From: Bacteroidota bacterium
GTDB taxonomy: Bacteria > Bacteroidota > Ignavibacteria > UBA10030 > SZUA-254
Length of the DNA stretch: 64,000 nucleotides
NCBI GenBank assembly: GCA_036522515.1
Contig: DATDFQ010000061.1
Location: forward strand, 56,242 to 120,241
Direction of reading: 5' to 3'
Made by a program: the position numbers and the translations under genes. The notes under the pieces are model-generated. The model saw only the letters and a list, made by a program, of their open reading frames with translations, ran no database searches and had not been told where the DNA came from. The first letter of the stretch is position 1. Each line of letters begins with the position of its first letter. This document shows positions 8,381-17,243 of the stretch, one piece after another.

Positions 8381-9613
8381 CTACCGCTCATAGGCCGGTT
8401 CCTTTCCCGCGAGGGTGAACCTCGGCCGGGGACGCGTAAGTTTCCGGATGAAGCGCTCGACCTGCTCCCCGATGACGTTCCACTCATATTTCGAGCGCGC
8501 GAGTTCGCAGCTCTTCTCGATGAGGCGGCCTCTCAGGGCGGAGTTCGACAGGAGCTCCACCACGGAAGCCGCGAACTCCTCCGGGCGGTCGGCGATCAGC
8601 ACTGATTCTCCGTTCTTCACGTCGATCCCTTCGCAACCGATGTTCGTCGAGACGATCGGCTTTTTCATCGCCATTGCTTCCATCACTTTCAGCCTCGTCC
8701 CGCCCCCCATGCGCAGCGGCACCACGTAGACGCTCGAGCGCCAGACGTAGGGACGAACGTCCTCGACGTACCCGGTGATGACCACGTTCGGCGCCGCCCG
8801 GTTCAGGAGCACGCGCGGGGGCTTGTTGCCGACGATATAGATTCGCGCCTCCGGGATGGCCCGCTGGATGAGCGGGAAGATCTCGTCGAGGAAGTAGAGC
8901 ATGCCGTCGTAATTCGGGACGTATCCCATCATCCCCGTGAAGACCAGCGAGTAGGGCTCGCTCGGCGTTTGCGCGGGCCGGAAGTACGAGGTGTCGACCC
9001 CGTTGGGCACGAGGAATTTCGGAACGTCCGGAACCGAGGCGGAAAGAATCGCCCTGTCCCGTTCGGACGTGACGAAAATCGCATCCTGCCTGCGGTACGC
9101 CTCCAGTTCCTCGTGAAGCAGTTTTCGCGATTCCCGGCGGTAGTGATATTTTCTCAGCCAGGAGCGCGCATTTTCAGCCCATCTGGAAAAATTGTCGTAT
9201 TCGACGTTGTGCGCGTCCAGGATGCGCACGGCGTCGGTCCCGACGCGGAACGCAGCCATCATGCAAAATTCCGTCTGGACGACGTCGAAGGAACGGCGGT
9301 CGAGGAGCCGGTTGATCGTCGCCTGCATCTCGTTTGAGATGAAGATCGACTGGAGAAAGCTGAATTTTGTGAAGTGCGCATAGGCCTGGCCGAGGCGGCG
9401 GTACCGTCCGACCCACGGATAGGGGACCACATGGACGCCCTCGAGCTTCGATTGAAAGGCGCTTCCGATCAGGGACGAGGTCCCGGGGTCGCCGAAGCAG
9501 GCCACGGTCACGTCATGGCGCATGGCAAGATGCTTGAGGAGATGATGGATCCTGAGAGTTCCGCCGGAGATTGTCGGCTCGGGGGAGTAGGGCATGAGAT
9601 GCAGGATCTTCAT
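8381..9613 (-). CDS. Family 4 glycosyltransferase (GT-B)
   Basis: A 410-residue GT4 enzyme. The N-terminal Rossmann domain starts KILHLMPYSPEPTISGGTLR, and the linker region contains LDAHNVEYDNF. The C-terminal nucleotide-sugar domain has SLVFTGMMGYVPNYDG, ITGYVEDVRPY and the glycosyltransferase signature VPLRMGGGTRLKVMEAMAMKKPIVST. It probably transfers a hexose from a nucleotide sugar to the lipid-linked repeat unit on the cytoplasmic face. Its ATG overlaps the stop codon of the flippase gene as ATGA, indicating translational coupling; no strong separate ribosome site is visible. Confidence 0.92.
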   Translation of the reverse strand: MKILHLMPYSPEPTISGGTLRIHHLLKHLAMRHDVTVACFGDPGTSSLIGSAFQSKLEGVHVVPYPWVGRYRRLGQAYAHFTKFSFLQSIFISNEMQATINRLLDRRSFDVVQTEFCMMAAFRVGTDAVRILDAHNVEYDNFSRWAENARSWLRKYHYRRESRKLLHEELEAYRRQDAIFVTSERDRAILSASVPDVPKFLVPNGVDTSYFRPAQTPSEPYSLVFTGMMGYVPNYDGMLYFLDEIFPLIQRAIPEARIYIVGNKPPRVLLNRAAPNVVITGYVEDVRPYVWRSSVYVVPLRMGGGTRLKVMEAMAMKKPIVSTNIGCEGIDVKNGESVLIADRPEEFAASVVELLSNSALRGRLIEKSCELARSKYEWNVIGEQVERFIRKLTRPRPRFTLAGKEPAYER

Positions 9614-11109
9614 GATGGGACGCCTCTTGTCGCAGCGGAAGTGTTTTTCCATTTCCCCGGGATGAGGGAGTATTTTACGAACGCCAGGTCGGTGCGCCGG
9701 ATCGCCCCGAACAGGATCAACGAAACTCCGTAGAGGAGGAGGCCGGCCCCGCCCCAGAGGAGAAAATGAACTCCCGAGCGCTCGAAGATCCAGCAAAAGC
9801 AGCTCATGACGAGCGAGGCGGCGAGGCCTTTGAGCGGAAGGCCGATGGAGGCCCCTTCAAAAATCTCCCCGGGGGTCAGATAAATCGCGATGCACATCAC
9901 GAGGAACTCCGTCATCAACGTGGCGATCGCCGCGCCGATGCCGCCGTTGCCGAAATGGGACTGGGCGAAGGGAATCAAAAAGACATTCGCGAGCGGGTTG
10001 AACAGCATCGCAACGAACGCCGCTCCCGCCCACTGGCGCTGCAGGTTTGAGGCGATGAGCGTCGAGGCGAGGATCGAGTCGATCGAGACGAGCACGAGGC
10101 CGGGAGCGAAGATTTTCAGCAGCACCTCCGCCTGCCCGTAGCCCTCCGATCCGAAAAACAGATCGATAATCTCATGGGACGAGAAGAAGACGAAGACGCA
10201 GATCGGCATGGCGGCGAGCAGAATGAAATCGATGCTGTTCCGGGTGGTCCGCGCGAGCGACTTCGTGTCACCCACCGAGAGTCTTGAGAGGACCGGGAGG
10301 ACGGCGGTGGAGAAGATGCTCGGCAGGAACATGAGGACGTCGAAGAACCTGTACGCCGCCCCGTACCACCCGACGACCACCCCCGGCACCATGAGCGAGA
10401 GCATCACGGCGTCGATGCGATAGTAGACGACCCCGAAGAGGGACCAGAGAAAGTACGGGAGGTTCGTCTTGAGCAACTCCCTCATGGAGCCCCACCGGGG
10501 CCAGGGGATGCGCGCCACGATGCGCCGTGCAAAGGCGGCAAGAATCCCGAAGTTGAGAAGGGAGCTCAGAGCCATGACGAGGGCGATGACGACGGCATGA
10601 GCGCCCATCAGGAGGGCCGCCACTCCGACGAGGGCGACGCAGAACCGCTCCGCAATTCCCCCGAGGGCCGGGTACTGCATGAGTTCAAACCCCTGGAAGC
10701 AGCCCGAGAGCGCCTTTCCTGCGCACTCCCACACTTTTGCAACGATGAGAATCACGATCAGCGCCAGTACGGGGCCCGGATATCCCGCCGCAAACGAGAA
10801 CCCCACGAGCGCGGTTCCGGCGATGACCCACATGAGAACACGGATCCCGACCGTATCCGAGAGCAGCCGGGGAGCCCCGTCGCGCGAGCGGGAGACCTCC
10901 TTGGCGAGAAAATAGGGGCCGCCGTACTCGATCACCATCTGGGCGATCATCGCGATCGAGATGGCCAGGTAGAGCCTGCCGTACTCCTCGCTTCCCAGAT
11001 AGCGGGGGAGGAAAAGCATGAGCACGAAGCTCGACGTCCAGGTGATGACCTGCGAGACCATCATCACGCCGGTGTTCCGGGCGATGGACTGTGCGATTTC
11101 CCGGCTCAT
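9610..11109 (-). CDS. Polysaccharide flippase (Wzx/MATE-like, MVF superfamily)
   Basis: A 499-residue membrane protein with about 12-14 hydrophobic helices. The N-terminus (SIARNTGVMMVSQVITW...LPRYLGSEEYGRL) is typical of Wzx/RfbX O-unit flippases, which move lipid-linked repeat units across the inner membrane. Other features are FGVVYYRIDAVMLSLM in the middle and a FIPFAQSHFGNGGIGAAIATLMTE block that resembles the polysaccharide-synthesis C-terminal domain. The start codon overlaps the WecG stop as ATGA, and the stop overlaps the GT4 start, so it is embedded in a tightly coupled operon. Confidence 0.92.
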   Translation of the reverse strand: MSREIAQSIARNTGVMMVSQVITWTSSFVLMLFLPRYLGSEEYGRLYLAISIAMIAQMVIEYGGPYFLAKEVSRSRDGAPRLLSDTVGIRVLMWVIAGTALVGFSFAAGYPGPVLALIVILIVAKVWECAGKALSGCFQGFELMQYPALGGIAERFCVALVGVAALLMGAHAVVIALVMALSSLLNFGILAAFARRIVARIPWPRWGSMRELLKTNLPYFLWSLFGVVYYRIDAVMLSLMVPGVVVGWYGAAYRFFDVLMFLPSIFSTAVLPVLSRLSVGDTKSLARTTRNSIDFILLAAMPICVFVFFSSHEIIDLFFGSEGYGQAEVLLKIFAPGLVLVSIDSILASTLIASNLQRQWAGAAFVAMLFNPLANVFLIPFAQSHFGNGGIGAAIATLMTEFLVMCIAIYLTPGEIFEGASIGLPLKGLAASLVMSCFCWIFERSGVHFLLWGGAGLLLYGVSLILFGAIRRTDLAFVKYSLIPGKWKNTSAATRGVPS

Positions 11110-11909
11110 GAGGCCGCCGCTTTCCTCAGCATCGATGACCTGAGCGGGCGAATGCCCAGCTTCCTGCCGGCGAGCAGCAGGAGGAAGTAAGGGATCTCGA
11201 TGAACACGCGCTGCCATTTGGTCCGCGGATCCTGCAGGAGCCTGTAGACCCATTCGAGGCCGAGTTTCCGCATCCAGAGCGGCGCCCGCCTGCGGATCCT
11301 GGCAAGGAAGTCGAACAGGCCCCCGACGGCAAGGCAGACCGCTGTCTTCAGTTCGCCGGCGTGGCGCGCGATCCAGAGTTCCTGGTTCGGCGAGCCGAGC
11401 GCCACGAGCAGGATGTCCGGCTCCCTCGAATTGATCTCCTCGATGATCAACGGCTCCTCCTCCGGGGAAAAATACCCGTTGTACGCCCCCGCGATCCTCA
11501 GGTTCGGAAAGCTTTCCGCGACATGGCTGAGGCAGGGGCCGATCACCGACGGATGCGCGCCGAGAAAGTAGACCGACCAGCCCTTTGTCTCCGCCTCGCG
11601 AAGAACCTTCGGGGTGAAATCGGTGCCGTTGAGGTTCTCGGCAATCGGGGTCTTGAGAATGCGGCCGGCGAGCCTGAGCCCCGATCCGTCGGGGAGCACG
11701 AGGTCCGCGTCGTTCAGATGGCGGTGAAAATCCCGGTTCCGCCTCGAGAGGAAAATGCTGTGGACATTCGTAAAGAACACCTCGCGGGCGCGGCCGTCGT
11801 GATGGTTGACGAACCACCGGATGGAGGAGAGGGCCCTGTCGGATGTGGTGTTGTCGACCCGCGCGCCCAGAATGTAGACCCGGCGCCCGTTTTGTCCGCG
11901 TATTCTCAT
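11106..11909 (-). CDS. WecG/TagA/CpsF family glycosyltransferase
   Basis: A 267-residue enzyme with intact family landmarks: ILGARVDNTT near the start, EVFFTNVHSIFL (the Thr-Asn pair), ADLVLPDGSGL (catalytic Asp), LVALGSPNQELWIARH, VGGLFDFLARIRRRAP and WVYRLLQDPRTKWQR. Characterised members transfer ManNAc-type sugars to undecaprenyl-linked acceptors. The C-terminal basic tail probably binds the membrane. It overlaps the polymerase gene upstream and the flippase gene downstream, each by 4 bp. Compare the gene at position 1, which lacks the Thr-Asn pair and the Asp. Confidence 0.93.
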   Translation of the reverse strand: MRIRGQNGRRVYILGARVDNTTSDRALSSIRWFVNHHDGRAREVFFTNVHSIFLSRRNRDFHRHLNDADLVLPDGSGLRLAGRILKTPIAENLNGTDFTPKVLREAETKGWSVYFLGAHPSVIGPCLSHVAESFPNLRIAGAYNGYFSPEEEPLIIEEINSREPDILLVALGSPNQELWIARHAGELKTAVCLAVGGLFDFLARIRRRAPLWMRKLGLEWVYRLLQDPRTKWQRVFIEIPYFLLLLAGRKLGIRPLRSSMLRKAAAS

Positions 11910-13447
11910 GCCGGAGTTTCCCCGAAGTTGTGCTGCGCACCCTTCCCGCCGTCGCGGCGGTCGATCGGTTCCAGCGCCGAGAGCAACCCCATCAGCGTCC
12001 CCAGGAAGATCATGTTCCGGTAGAAGGTCAGCTGGAGATCGTAATTCGAGACGATCATCTGATTCACGACCGCCGCAACGCTCACCGCTGCGATTGCTTT
12101 CAGGTAGGGGTCGTTCAACCGGGCGAGAGTCCAGGAGGCTTTAAACACGAATGAGTCCATGAACAGCCAGAAGAAACAGAACCCCACCGCCCCCATCTTG
12201 ACCAGGAGCCACAGAATTTCATTGTGGGAGATGTAATCGCGGAGCGGAAAATCGATCTTCGCGAGAGGGAGAGGCATTTCATACTTGTTGCCGAAGCCGA
12301 TCCCCGCGACCGGGTGGTGCTGGACCGTGGTGGCAAGGTCGAATTTCTCGAGTTCCCGGTAGAGATTGGAATAGTACCGCTCGCCCGCGGCCTCGGGAGC
12401 CACGCTCATTCCCGTTTTCACGAGCTTCACCGGCGAGGCGAATTTGCTGTCGCTCTCCCAGAAGATCCCGCAATAGAGCGCAAGGACTCCCAGGACCGGG
12501 ACGACGGTGCGAAGCAGCATGCGCCGGCCGGATTTCGGGATGACTGCGACGAAGGCGGCGAGCGCGGGGACGATCGCCGCATAGGCCGAACGCCGCTGGC
12601 CCGTAAAGAACCCGAACAGGAGCGGAAGCAGAAGAACCATCAGGGCCACGCGCTGGTTCGTTCGCGCGTCGAAGATCACCAGGGCAAGGAGAAAGATCAG
12701 GAGATCCAGGATGAACACGGGGTCTTCGTGGTTTGTCACGGTCATCGAGCCCGCGAAACTGAAACCGAGCTCGGCGAATCTCACGATCCCCTGAAACGCC
12801 TTGAAGGAAATGGCTCCGATGCAGACCCAGAGCAGCGTGTGCGCCTGTTCCCTGGTTTGGATGATCTGGGGAACCAGCACGTATAACAACCCGAGATACA
12901 TGAGCGCCCGCACCTCCCAGAGGGCGGGCAAAAAATCTCCTCCCCGCCACAACCCATACGCGAACGAACACGCAAGCGCAAGGAAAAAAAGGAGCGCACT
13001 CCCCCAGACGGAGATGCTCCTGATGCGAGCCTCTCCTTTCAAGCCCGCGAGGACGAGCCACACCAGGATGAGGAGCGCCAGTTGAAGCTCGAGCGGGTTC
13101 GCAACCGCGTTCTCCCAGTGCGGCAGATAGCTGATCTCCTTGATGTTCAGGAAATAGAGGGGCTTGAAGGTCCATGAGTCGAAGCCGGGGATTTCGTACT
13201 GGTCGAACAACAGGACCATCCCGATGAAGAAGAAGAATCCCCAATCGAGACGGCAACACGAGAGCACGACGATGAAAAGCGTCGCTGCGACCGCCGCCGT
13301 CGCGAGGACGTTTCCCCCGCTGGTGAGAAGCGCCGCCGCGACAATGAGCGGGCCGAAGATCGCGAGGGACGCCACCAGCACGCCTTCGACCGAAAAGTCG
13401 ATGCGCCAGGCAGAGTCCCTCTGGGAAGTCGTGTACTCGTTTGCCAT
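11906..13447 (-). CDS. O-antigen polymerase/ligase-like membrane protein (Wzy/WaaL)
   Basis: A 513-residue protein with about a dozen hydrophobic helices and one large polar loop (about residues 330-400, containing QHHPVAGIGFGNKYEM and SHNEILWLLVKMG). The loop H-x-x-x-G-x-G-F and the SHNEIL motif are typical of the Wzy_C domain that polymerises or ligates lipid-linked glycans on the periplasmic side. The ATG at 13447 follows the stop of the small membrane ORF by 5 bp, with only a weak ribosome site. With the downstream flippase it suggests a Wzx/Wzy-type pathway. Confidence 0.88.
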   Translation of the reverse strand: MANEYTTSQRDSAWRIDFSVEGVLVASLAIFGPLIVAAALLTSGGNVLATAAVAATLFIVVLSCCRLDWGFFFFIGMVLLFDQYEIPGFDSWTFKPLYFLNIKEISYLPHWENAVANPLELQLALLILVWLVLAGLKGEARIRSISVWGSALLFFLALACSFAYGLWRGGDFLPALWEVRALMYLGLLYVLVPQIIQTREQAHTLLWVCIGAISFKAFQGIVRFAELGFSFAGSMTVTNHEDPVFILDLLIFLLALVIFDARTNQRVALMVLLLPLLFGFFTGQRRSAYAAIVPALAAFVAVIPKSGRRMLLRTVVPVLGVLALYCGIFWESDSKFASPVKLVKTGMSVAPEAAGERYYSNLYRELEKFDLATTVQHHPVAGIGFGNKYEMPLPLAKIDFPLRDYISHNEILWLLVKMGAVGFCFFWLFMDSFVFKASWTLARLNDPYLKAIAAVSVAAVVNQMIVSNYDLQLTFYRNMIFLGTLMGLLSALEPIDRRDGGKGAQHNFGETPA

Positions 13448-13452
13448 AATCG

Positions 13453-13620
13453 TTACGGCGAGGGAAGTTGTCTCGTGAACATATCGAACAACACCACGCC
13501 CGCCTGGACGACCGCGAGCGCGAGGAGAAAGAGATACGCACCGATCGCCGGCCTGCGGGTCCGCTTGCCCGCTCCGACCGCGATGAGAAGTCCGAGCACT
13601 ATTCCGGCCATGGAAATCAT
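13453..13620 (-). CDS. Small two-helix membrane protein (hypothetical)
   Basis: A 55-residue reading frame starting MISMAGIVLGLLIAVGAG, with a positively charged turn (KRTRRPA), a second hydrophobic stretch (AYLFLLALAVVQAGVVLF) and a short polar tail. The topology is two transmembrane helices. It ends 5 bp before the polymerase start codon, consistent with operon membership. No ribosome site is obvious, and the in-frame region upstream (19 codons after a stop) contains no other ATG, GTG or TTG. I do not recognise a family. Confidence 0.45.
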   Translation of the reverse strand: MISMAGIVLGLLIAVGAGKRTRRPAIGAYLFLLALAVVQAGVVLFDMFTRQLPSP

Positions 13621-13779
13621 ATTGATGTTACCGGTGCAATTGATGTGCCAGCGCTGCGGGGGGAGTTTGTCCCCCCTTCAGGCGGAAGAAGGCTTCGCCT
13701 GCACGCGCCCTTGCGCAAATTTTTCACAGTGGCGCAATGCGTTCTGCGCACAAACGTAACCGTCCGGGGCCGGGAGATC

Positions 13780-14334
13780 CTAGCGGGGGAGGTCGGTGTC
13801 GAAGAATGGGAACCACCTGGTGGAATACCGGATTTCCTTACACCGTTCACCGACTTTGCGGGCGGGCACTCCTGCCACGATCGTGTAGGGATCGATGTTT
13901 TTCGTCACGACGGCGCCTGCGCCCACGACGCAACCTTCGCCCAAATTCACCCCCGGCATCACCATCGCGCGGGCGCCCAGCCAGGCATGGTCCCCGATGA
14001 TGACCTCGCGCCCGATTGTTCCGAACTGCGGGTCCCCCAGATCATGCGTAAAGGTCAGCAGGTAGGATTCCGGGGAAATATTCACGTTTGCGCCGATTGT
14101 GAGACCCCCCCGCCCGTCCAGGTAGCATCGGCGGTTGACGACCGAATGGTCGCCGATGCTGATTCGCCTCCCTGTGATGAAACACCCCATGTGAACGGCC
14201 GTCCCCGCCCCGATCCTGATCCCGAATACGACGCTCAGATAGGCATGACGGACAGAATAGAGGGGTACATGGGTGACGAAGTTGTTGTAAAAATAGAACA
14301 GAAATGCGACTGCAAAATTATGAATGCTCCTCAT
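13780..14334 (-). CDS. Left-handed beta-helix (hexapeptide repeat) acyltransferase
   Basis: A 184-residue LacA/CysE-like O-acetyltransferase. Hexapeptide repeats run through the middle (FGIRIGAGTAVHMG, RISIGDHSVVNRRC, LTIGANVNISPESYLL), followed by the characteristic THDLGDPQF loop (catalytic His), VIIGDHAWLGARAMVMPGV, VVGAGAVVTKNI and VAGVPARKVG. It would acetylate a sugar in the repeat unit. The start is the ATG giving MRSIHNFAVAF; longer in-frame starts run into an intergenic repeat and were rejected. It appears to be the first gene of the polysaccharide operon. Confidence 0.9.
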   Translation of the reverse strand: MRSIHNFAVAFLFYFYNNFVTHVPLYSVRHAYLSVVFGIRIGAGTAVHMGCFITGRRISIGDHSVVNRRCYLDGRGGLTIGANVNISPESYLLTFTHDLGDPQFGTIGREVIIGDHAWLGARAMVMPGVNLGEGCVVGAGAVVTKNIDPYTIVAGVPARKVGERCKEIRYSTRWFPFFDTDLPR

Positions 14335-14415
14335 CGTATCAACCGGACTATGGTGGCAATGTATTGAGAGCGACAATAAACATGCCGAACGATCTCTTGG
14401 CATTGACTCAGTCTT

Positions 14416-14525
14416 CTCGTTCCGCCGCTCTGCGGCGGAATGCATACCGGGACGCTCTGCGTCCCAACCTCGTTGCGGCGCAGAGCGCCGCGGATCACGT
14501 TCCCACGCAGAGCGTGGGAACGAGT
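14416..14525. repeat. Intergenic palindromic repeat, family C (copy 1)
   Basis: A series of short inverted repeats around CGCTCTGCG: CCGCCGCTCTGCGGCGG, GGGACGCTCTGCGTCCC, GGCGCAGAGCGCC and GTTCCCACGCAGAGCGTGGGAAC. The last is a near-perfect palindrome. A related block occurs at 61901. With family B it accounts for most of the 396-bp gap between the acyltransferase and GH18 genes. Confidence 0.8.
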
Positions 14526-14565
14526 AAATTTGGTAGTGCCTCGGTTTGGTCGTCTATCTATCCAA

Positions 14566-14650
14566 CTCGTCATGCTGACATGCTTTAGGTCAGCATCTTT
14601 CAACGCTTTTTGAGAGAACCCGAGGAGGAACATGCCCGGGATAACGGGCT
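14566..14650. repeat. Intergenic palindromic repeat, family B (copy 1)
   Basis: Arms CTCGTCATGCTGACATGC and AGGTCAGCATCTTTC are followed by a second, diverged half ending in ACATGCCCGGGATAACG. Near-identical copies occur at 18451 and 49608, and a tandem variant at 34742. The element lies just upstream of the candidate promoter of the GH18 gene. Confidence 0.8.
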
Positions 14651-14678
14651 TGGATGAAACCGGGACGCTGCCTATTGT
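14650..14678 (+). promoter_or_regulatory. Candidate promoter of the GH18 gene
   Basis: TTGGAT (14650-14655), 17-bp spacer, TATTGT (14673-14678) followed by TTTG. The predicted transcript starts near 14685, about 46 nt before the first ATG. The boxes are weaker than in other promoters of this window. Confidence 0.4.
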
Positions 14679-14730
14679 TTTGTATCTCCATGGATTCTTC
14701 TACATGGCATGGAAATTGTAGGCGAGGGAG

Positions 14731-16884
14731 ATGGATCTCATCGTCATGAGATGTTGGAAAAAAATAGTGTTCGTTCTTGGATGCGCGGCCATTGCCGGTT
14801 TCCTCGCGCCGTCTGCGCACACGCAATCATCTCCGTGGGTCACGGGCTACTATGCGGGATGGAACCAGGGGGGCTATAATAACGGGGTCCTGCCCGCTGA
14901 GGGGATCGATTACTCGGCTCTCACTCATATCATCCATTTTTCACTCGTTCCGAACGCCGACGCCTCCCTCGACACCAATTCGAACAGCCTCCACCAGATA
15001 AATTCGACGGCGTTGCTCCCGAGGGCTCATGCGGCGGGTGTGAAGGTTCTGATTGCCGTTGGCGGCTGGGGTTCGGCCCCGGCGTTTCGCGGGGCGACGA
15101 GCGCGGCAAATTTGACGCTCTTCGTGGCCAATCTGGTCTCGTTCATGCGTGTGCGCGGATACGACGGAATTGACCTCGATTGGGAGGTACTGGAGCCGGG
15201 AGATTCGCTTCAATTTGCGCTCTTTGTCCGGCTTCTGAGGCAGCAGCTCGACGCTCTCTCTCCACGGGGACTTTTGACCGCCGCGGTGGGATGGAACCCG
15301 CGGATCATCGCGTCTCTTGCCGGTCAGTTCGATCAGATCAATATCATGTCTTACGACATCTCCGGCCCATGGCCCGGATGGGTGACGTGGCACAATTCGG
15401 CATTGTACGACGGGGGCTTTGTTTTCCCGAACGGTGGAGCCCCGCCGCTCTCCGCCGACCGGTTCATATCGGACTTTGCCGCCGCAGGGGTGCCGAGGAG
15501 CAAGATCGGAATCGGAATTGATTTCTATGGGTACGTCTGGAGCGGGGGACAGGGAACCTCCACCGGCGGGGCCGTCAAGCCGCGGCAAACATGGTCTTCA
15601 CCGCCGGCTGTGCGCGGAAATGTCCCCTACCGTGACATCATGACCGTCTACTACAAACCCGAATACTATTGCTGGGATTCCATTGCGGCCGCTTCATATT
15701 TGGGTGTCGACCTGCCGGGCTCCGACAGCGACAAGTTCATCTCCTATGATGACGGCAATATGATCAGGGCCAAAGTCCAATACGCGCGGAGCACGGGCCT
15801 CGGCGGCATCTTTATCTGGGACCTGGGCGGCGGATATCTTCCCGCAGGCGTGCCTGAGAGGGACCGGCTTCTCCACGCGGCGAAGAAAGCAGTCCACGGG
15901 GTTGCAAATCCCCCGGAGATCCCGGAGGCCGGAAGCCCGCCCAACAATCTTGTGGGGCTCACGACCAACCCGGTGCTCCGGTGGGAGCCCTCCCTTGAGG
16001 CGATAGGGTACCACCTGCAGGTTTCGCGGTCACCCGATTTTTCGACACTCGACATTGCCAGGCATGCGGGGACCGCCAATTCGGCATCCCTCCCGGGGCT
16101 CCAGATTCAAACGACATACTACTGGAGAGTCCGCGCCGTGGACATTCCCGACACCAGCGCCTGGTCTGCGACCTCCGTCTTCACAACTGCCGCCGATACG
16201 CTTCTCCCGCCCTCCTGGATGTACATGAGCCGGACGGGGAAGAGCGCGACGATCGTCATCCCGCGCGACGCAGACGTGAATCTCGACACGATCGCGATGC
16301 AGCCCGGGAATGCGATCGGAGTGTTCTTCAGGCAGGACGGAAAAGACCTTTGCGCGGGATTGAGTCTCTGGCGCAGGGGGGTGGATTGCACAATCACATG
16401 TTGGGGGGACGATTCTTCAACGCAAGCAAAGGAGGGCTTTTCCCGGGGAGATACCATCTACTACCGGATTTGGGACCGTTCGAGCAGGATGGATCGTCCC
16501 GTGCCGGTCGTGTATCGCTCAGGGACGAAGACGTTTCTCAATGGAGGCAGGTACATTCTCCGCTCCATCGGGAAGTTACGCCTCACGGGAGAGGTGCCGC
16601 GCCAGTTTGAGCTTGCGCAGAATTATCCCAACCCTTTCAACCCTTCCACCGTCATACAATACTCCATCCCCGAAAACGCCCGCGTCAGGCTCGAGCTCTA
16701 CGGCCTCCGCGGTGAGCGGGTCGCGGTCCTTGTCGACAGGACATCCCCTCCCGGAACGTACCGTGTTACCTTTCGGACGGAGGATCTGGCCTCGGGCGTC
16801 TATTATTATCGGCTCAGCGCCGACGGGTTGAAGGAAAGGAGAAAGGTCTTCGAAGAGACGAAAAAAATGCTCGTCGTGAAATAA
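14731..16884 (+). CDS. Secreted GH18 (chitinase-like) glycoside hydrolase with C-terminal sorting domain
   Basis: A 717-residue secreted enzyme. A signal peptide (WKKIVFVLGCAAIAGFLAP, cut near SAHTQ) precedes a GH18 barrel at about residues 34-380, with the active-site signature DGIDLDWE at 145-152 (Glu152 the predicted acid). INIMSYDISGPW is the second GH18 block. An FnIII-like domain follows (about 400-495), then a linker domain, and the last 85 residues start ELAQNYPNPFNPSTVIQYS, the FlgD-like/type IX sorting domain of this superphylum. The substrate is probably a beta-1,4-GlcNAc polymer. ATGs at 14731 and 14746 are both possible; GAGGGAG abuts the first. Confidence 0.92.
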   Translation: MDLIVMRCWKKIVFVLGCAAIAGFLAPSAHTQSSPWVTGYYAGWNQGGYNNGVLPAEGIDYSALTHIIHFSLVPNADASLDTNSNSLHQINSTALLPRAHAAGVKVLIAVGGWGSAPAFRGATSAANLTLFVANLVSFMRVRGYDGIDLDWEVLEPGDSLQFALFVRLLRQQLDALSPRGLLTAAVGWNPRIIASLAGQFDQINIMSYDISGPWPGWVTWHNSALYDGGFVFPNGGAPPLSADRFISDFAAAGVPRSKIGIGIDFYGYVWSGGQGTSTGGAVKPRQTWSSPPAVRGNVPYRDIMTVYYKPEYYCWDSIAAASYLGVDLPGSDSDKFISYDDGNMIRAKVQYARSTGLGGIFIWDLGGGYLPAGVPERDRLLHAAKKAVHGVANPPEIPEAGSPPNNLVGLTTNPVLRWEPSLEAIGYHLQVSRSPDFSTLDIARHAGTANSASLPGLQIQTTYYWRVRAVDIPDTSAWSATSVFTTAADTLLPPSWMYMSRTGKSATIVIPRDADVNLDTIAMQPGNAIGVFFRQDGKDLCAGLSLWRRGVDCTITCWGDDSSTQAKEGFSRGDTIYYRIWDRSSRMDRPVPVVYRSGTKTFLNGGRYILRSIGKLRLTGEVPRQFELAQNYPNPFNPSTVIQYSIPENARVRLELYGLRGERVAVLVDRTSPPGTYRVTFRTEDLASGVYYYRLSADGLKERRKVFEETKKMLVVK

Positions 16885-16893
16885 GGACGCCCT

Positions 16894-17166
16894 TCAATCC
16901 TCCGGGAGGTGCTTCGAAAGCCATTCGCTCACGTGCTCCATCACCGGGCCTGTAAACGGTTTCACGAGCGTCACGACAAAGAGGCGCGCGCTGTCGCTGA
17001 GGTAGGGCACGAACTTGTTGAAGATGGTTCTTGTCTTTTCGAACGTTTCGATCGCGTACGACCCGTCGCAAAGCTTTACGTGCTTGTAGTGCTTGATAAG
17101 GGAAGGCACTTTGTCGGCTTTCGGGTCTACCTTGGTAAAATCGTAAGTTATGAGGAGCACTCGCAT
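16894..17166 (-). CDS. Small conserved-looking protein, Cas2-like/SinR-like fold candidate
   Basis: A 90-residue protein starting MRVLLITYDFTKVDPKADK, with GSYAIETFEKTRTIFNKF in the middle and DSARLFVVTLVKPFTG near the end. The pattern of a first strand ending in Y-D, then helix, strand, helix and strand resembles the small ferredoxin-like fold of Cas2 and of the bacterial proteins named SinR-like. No CRISPR array or cas gene is nearby, so a CRISPR role is unlikely. The start has a good ribosome site (AAGGAGA, 6-nt spacer). A candidate promoter lies at 17215-17243. It converges on the GH18 gene with a 9-bp gap. Function unknown. Confidence 0.6.
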   Translation of the reverse strand: MRVLLITYDFTKVDPKADKVPSLIKHYKHVKLCDGSYAIETFEKTRTIFNKFVPYLSDSARLFVVTLVKPFTGPVMEHVSEWLSKHLPED

Positions 17167-17214
17167 GGCCGTCTCCTTCTGATGAACAGCGTCAGCCTCC
17201 TGGTTGCTAGCGGA

Positions 17215-17243
17215 AAAGTACAGAGGGATACTTGAAATGTCCA
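17215..17243 (-). promoter_or_regulatory. Candidate promoter of the 90-aa gene
   Basis: On the minus strand: TGGACA (17243-17238), 17-bp spacer, TACTTT (17220-17215). The predicted transcription start is near 17208, about 42 nt upstream of the ATG at 17166. Confidence 0.45.

Noticed and set aside
9610..11940. A 776-residue fusion frame covering WecG and the flippase
   Set aside because: The first 275 codons are an out-of-frame reading of the wecG-like gene; the flippase begins at the ATG overlapping the wecG stop.
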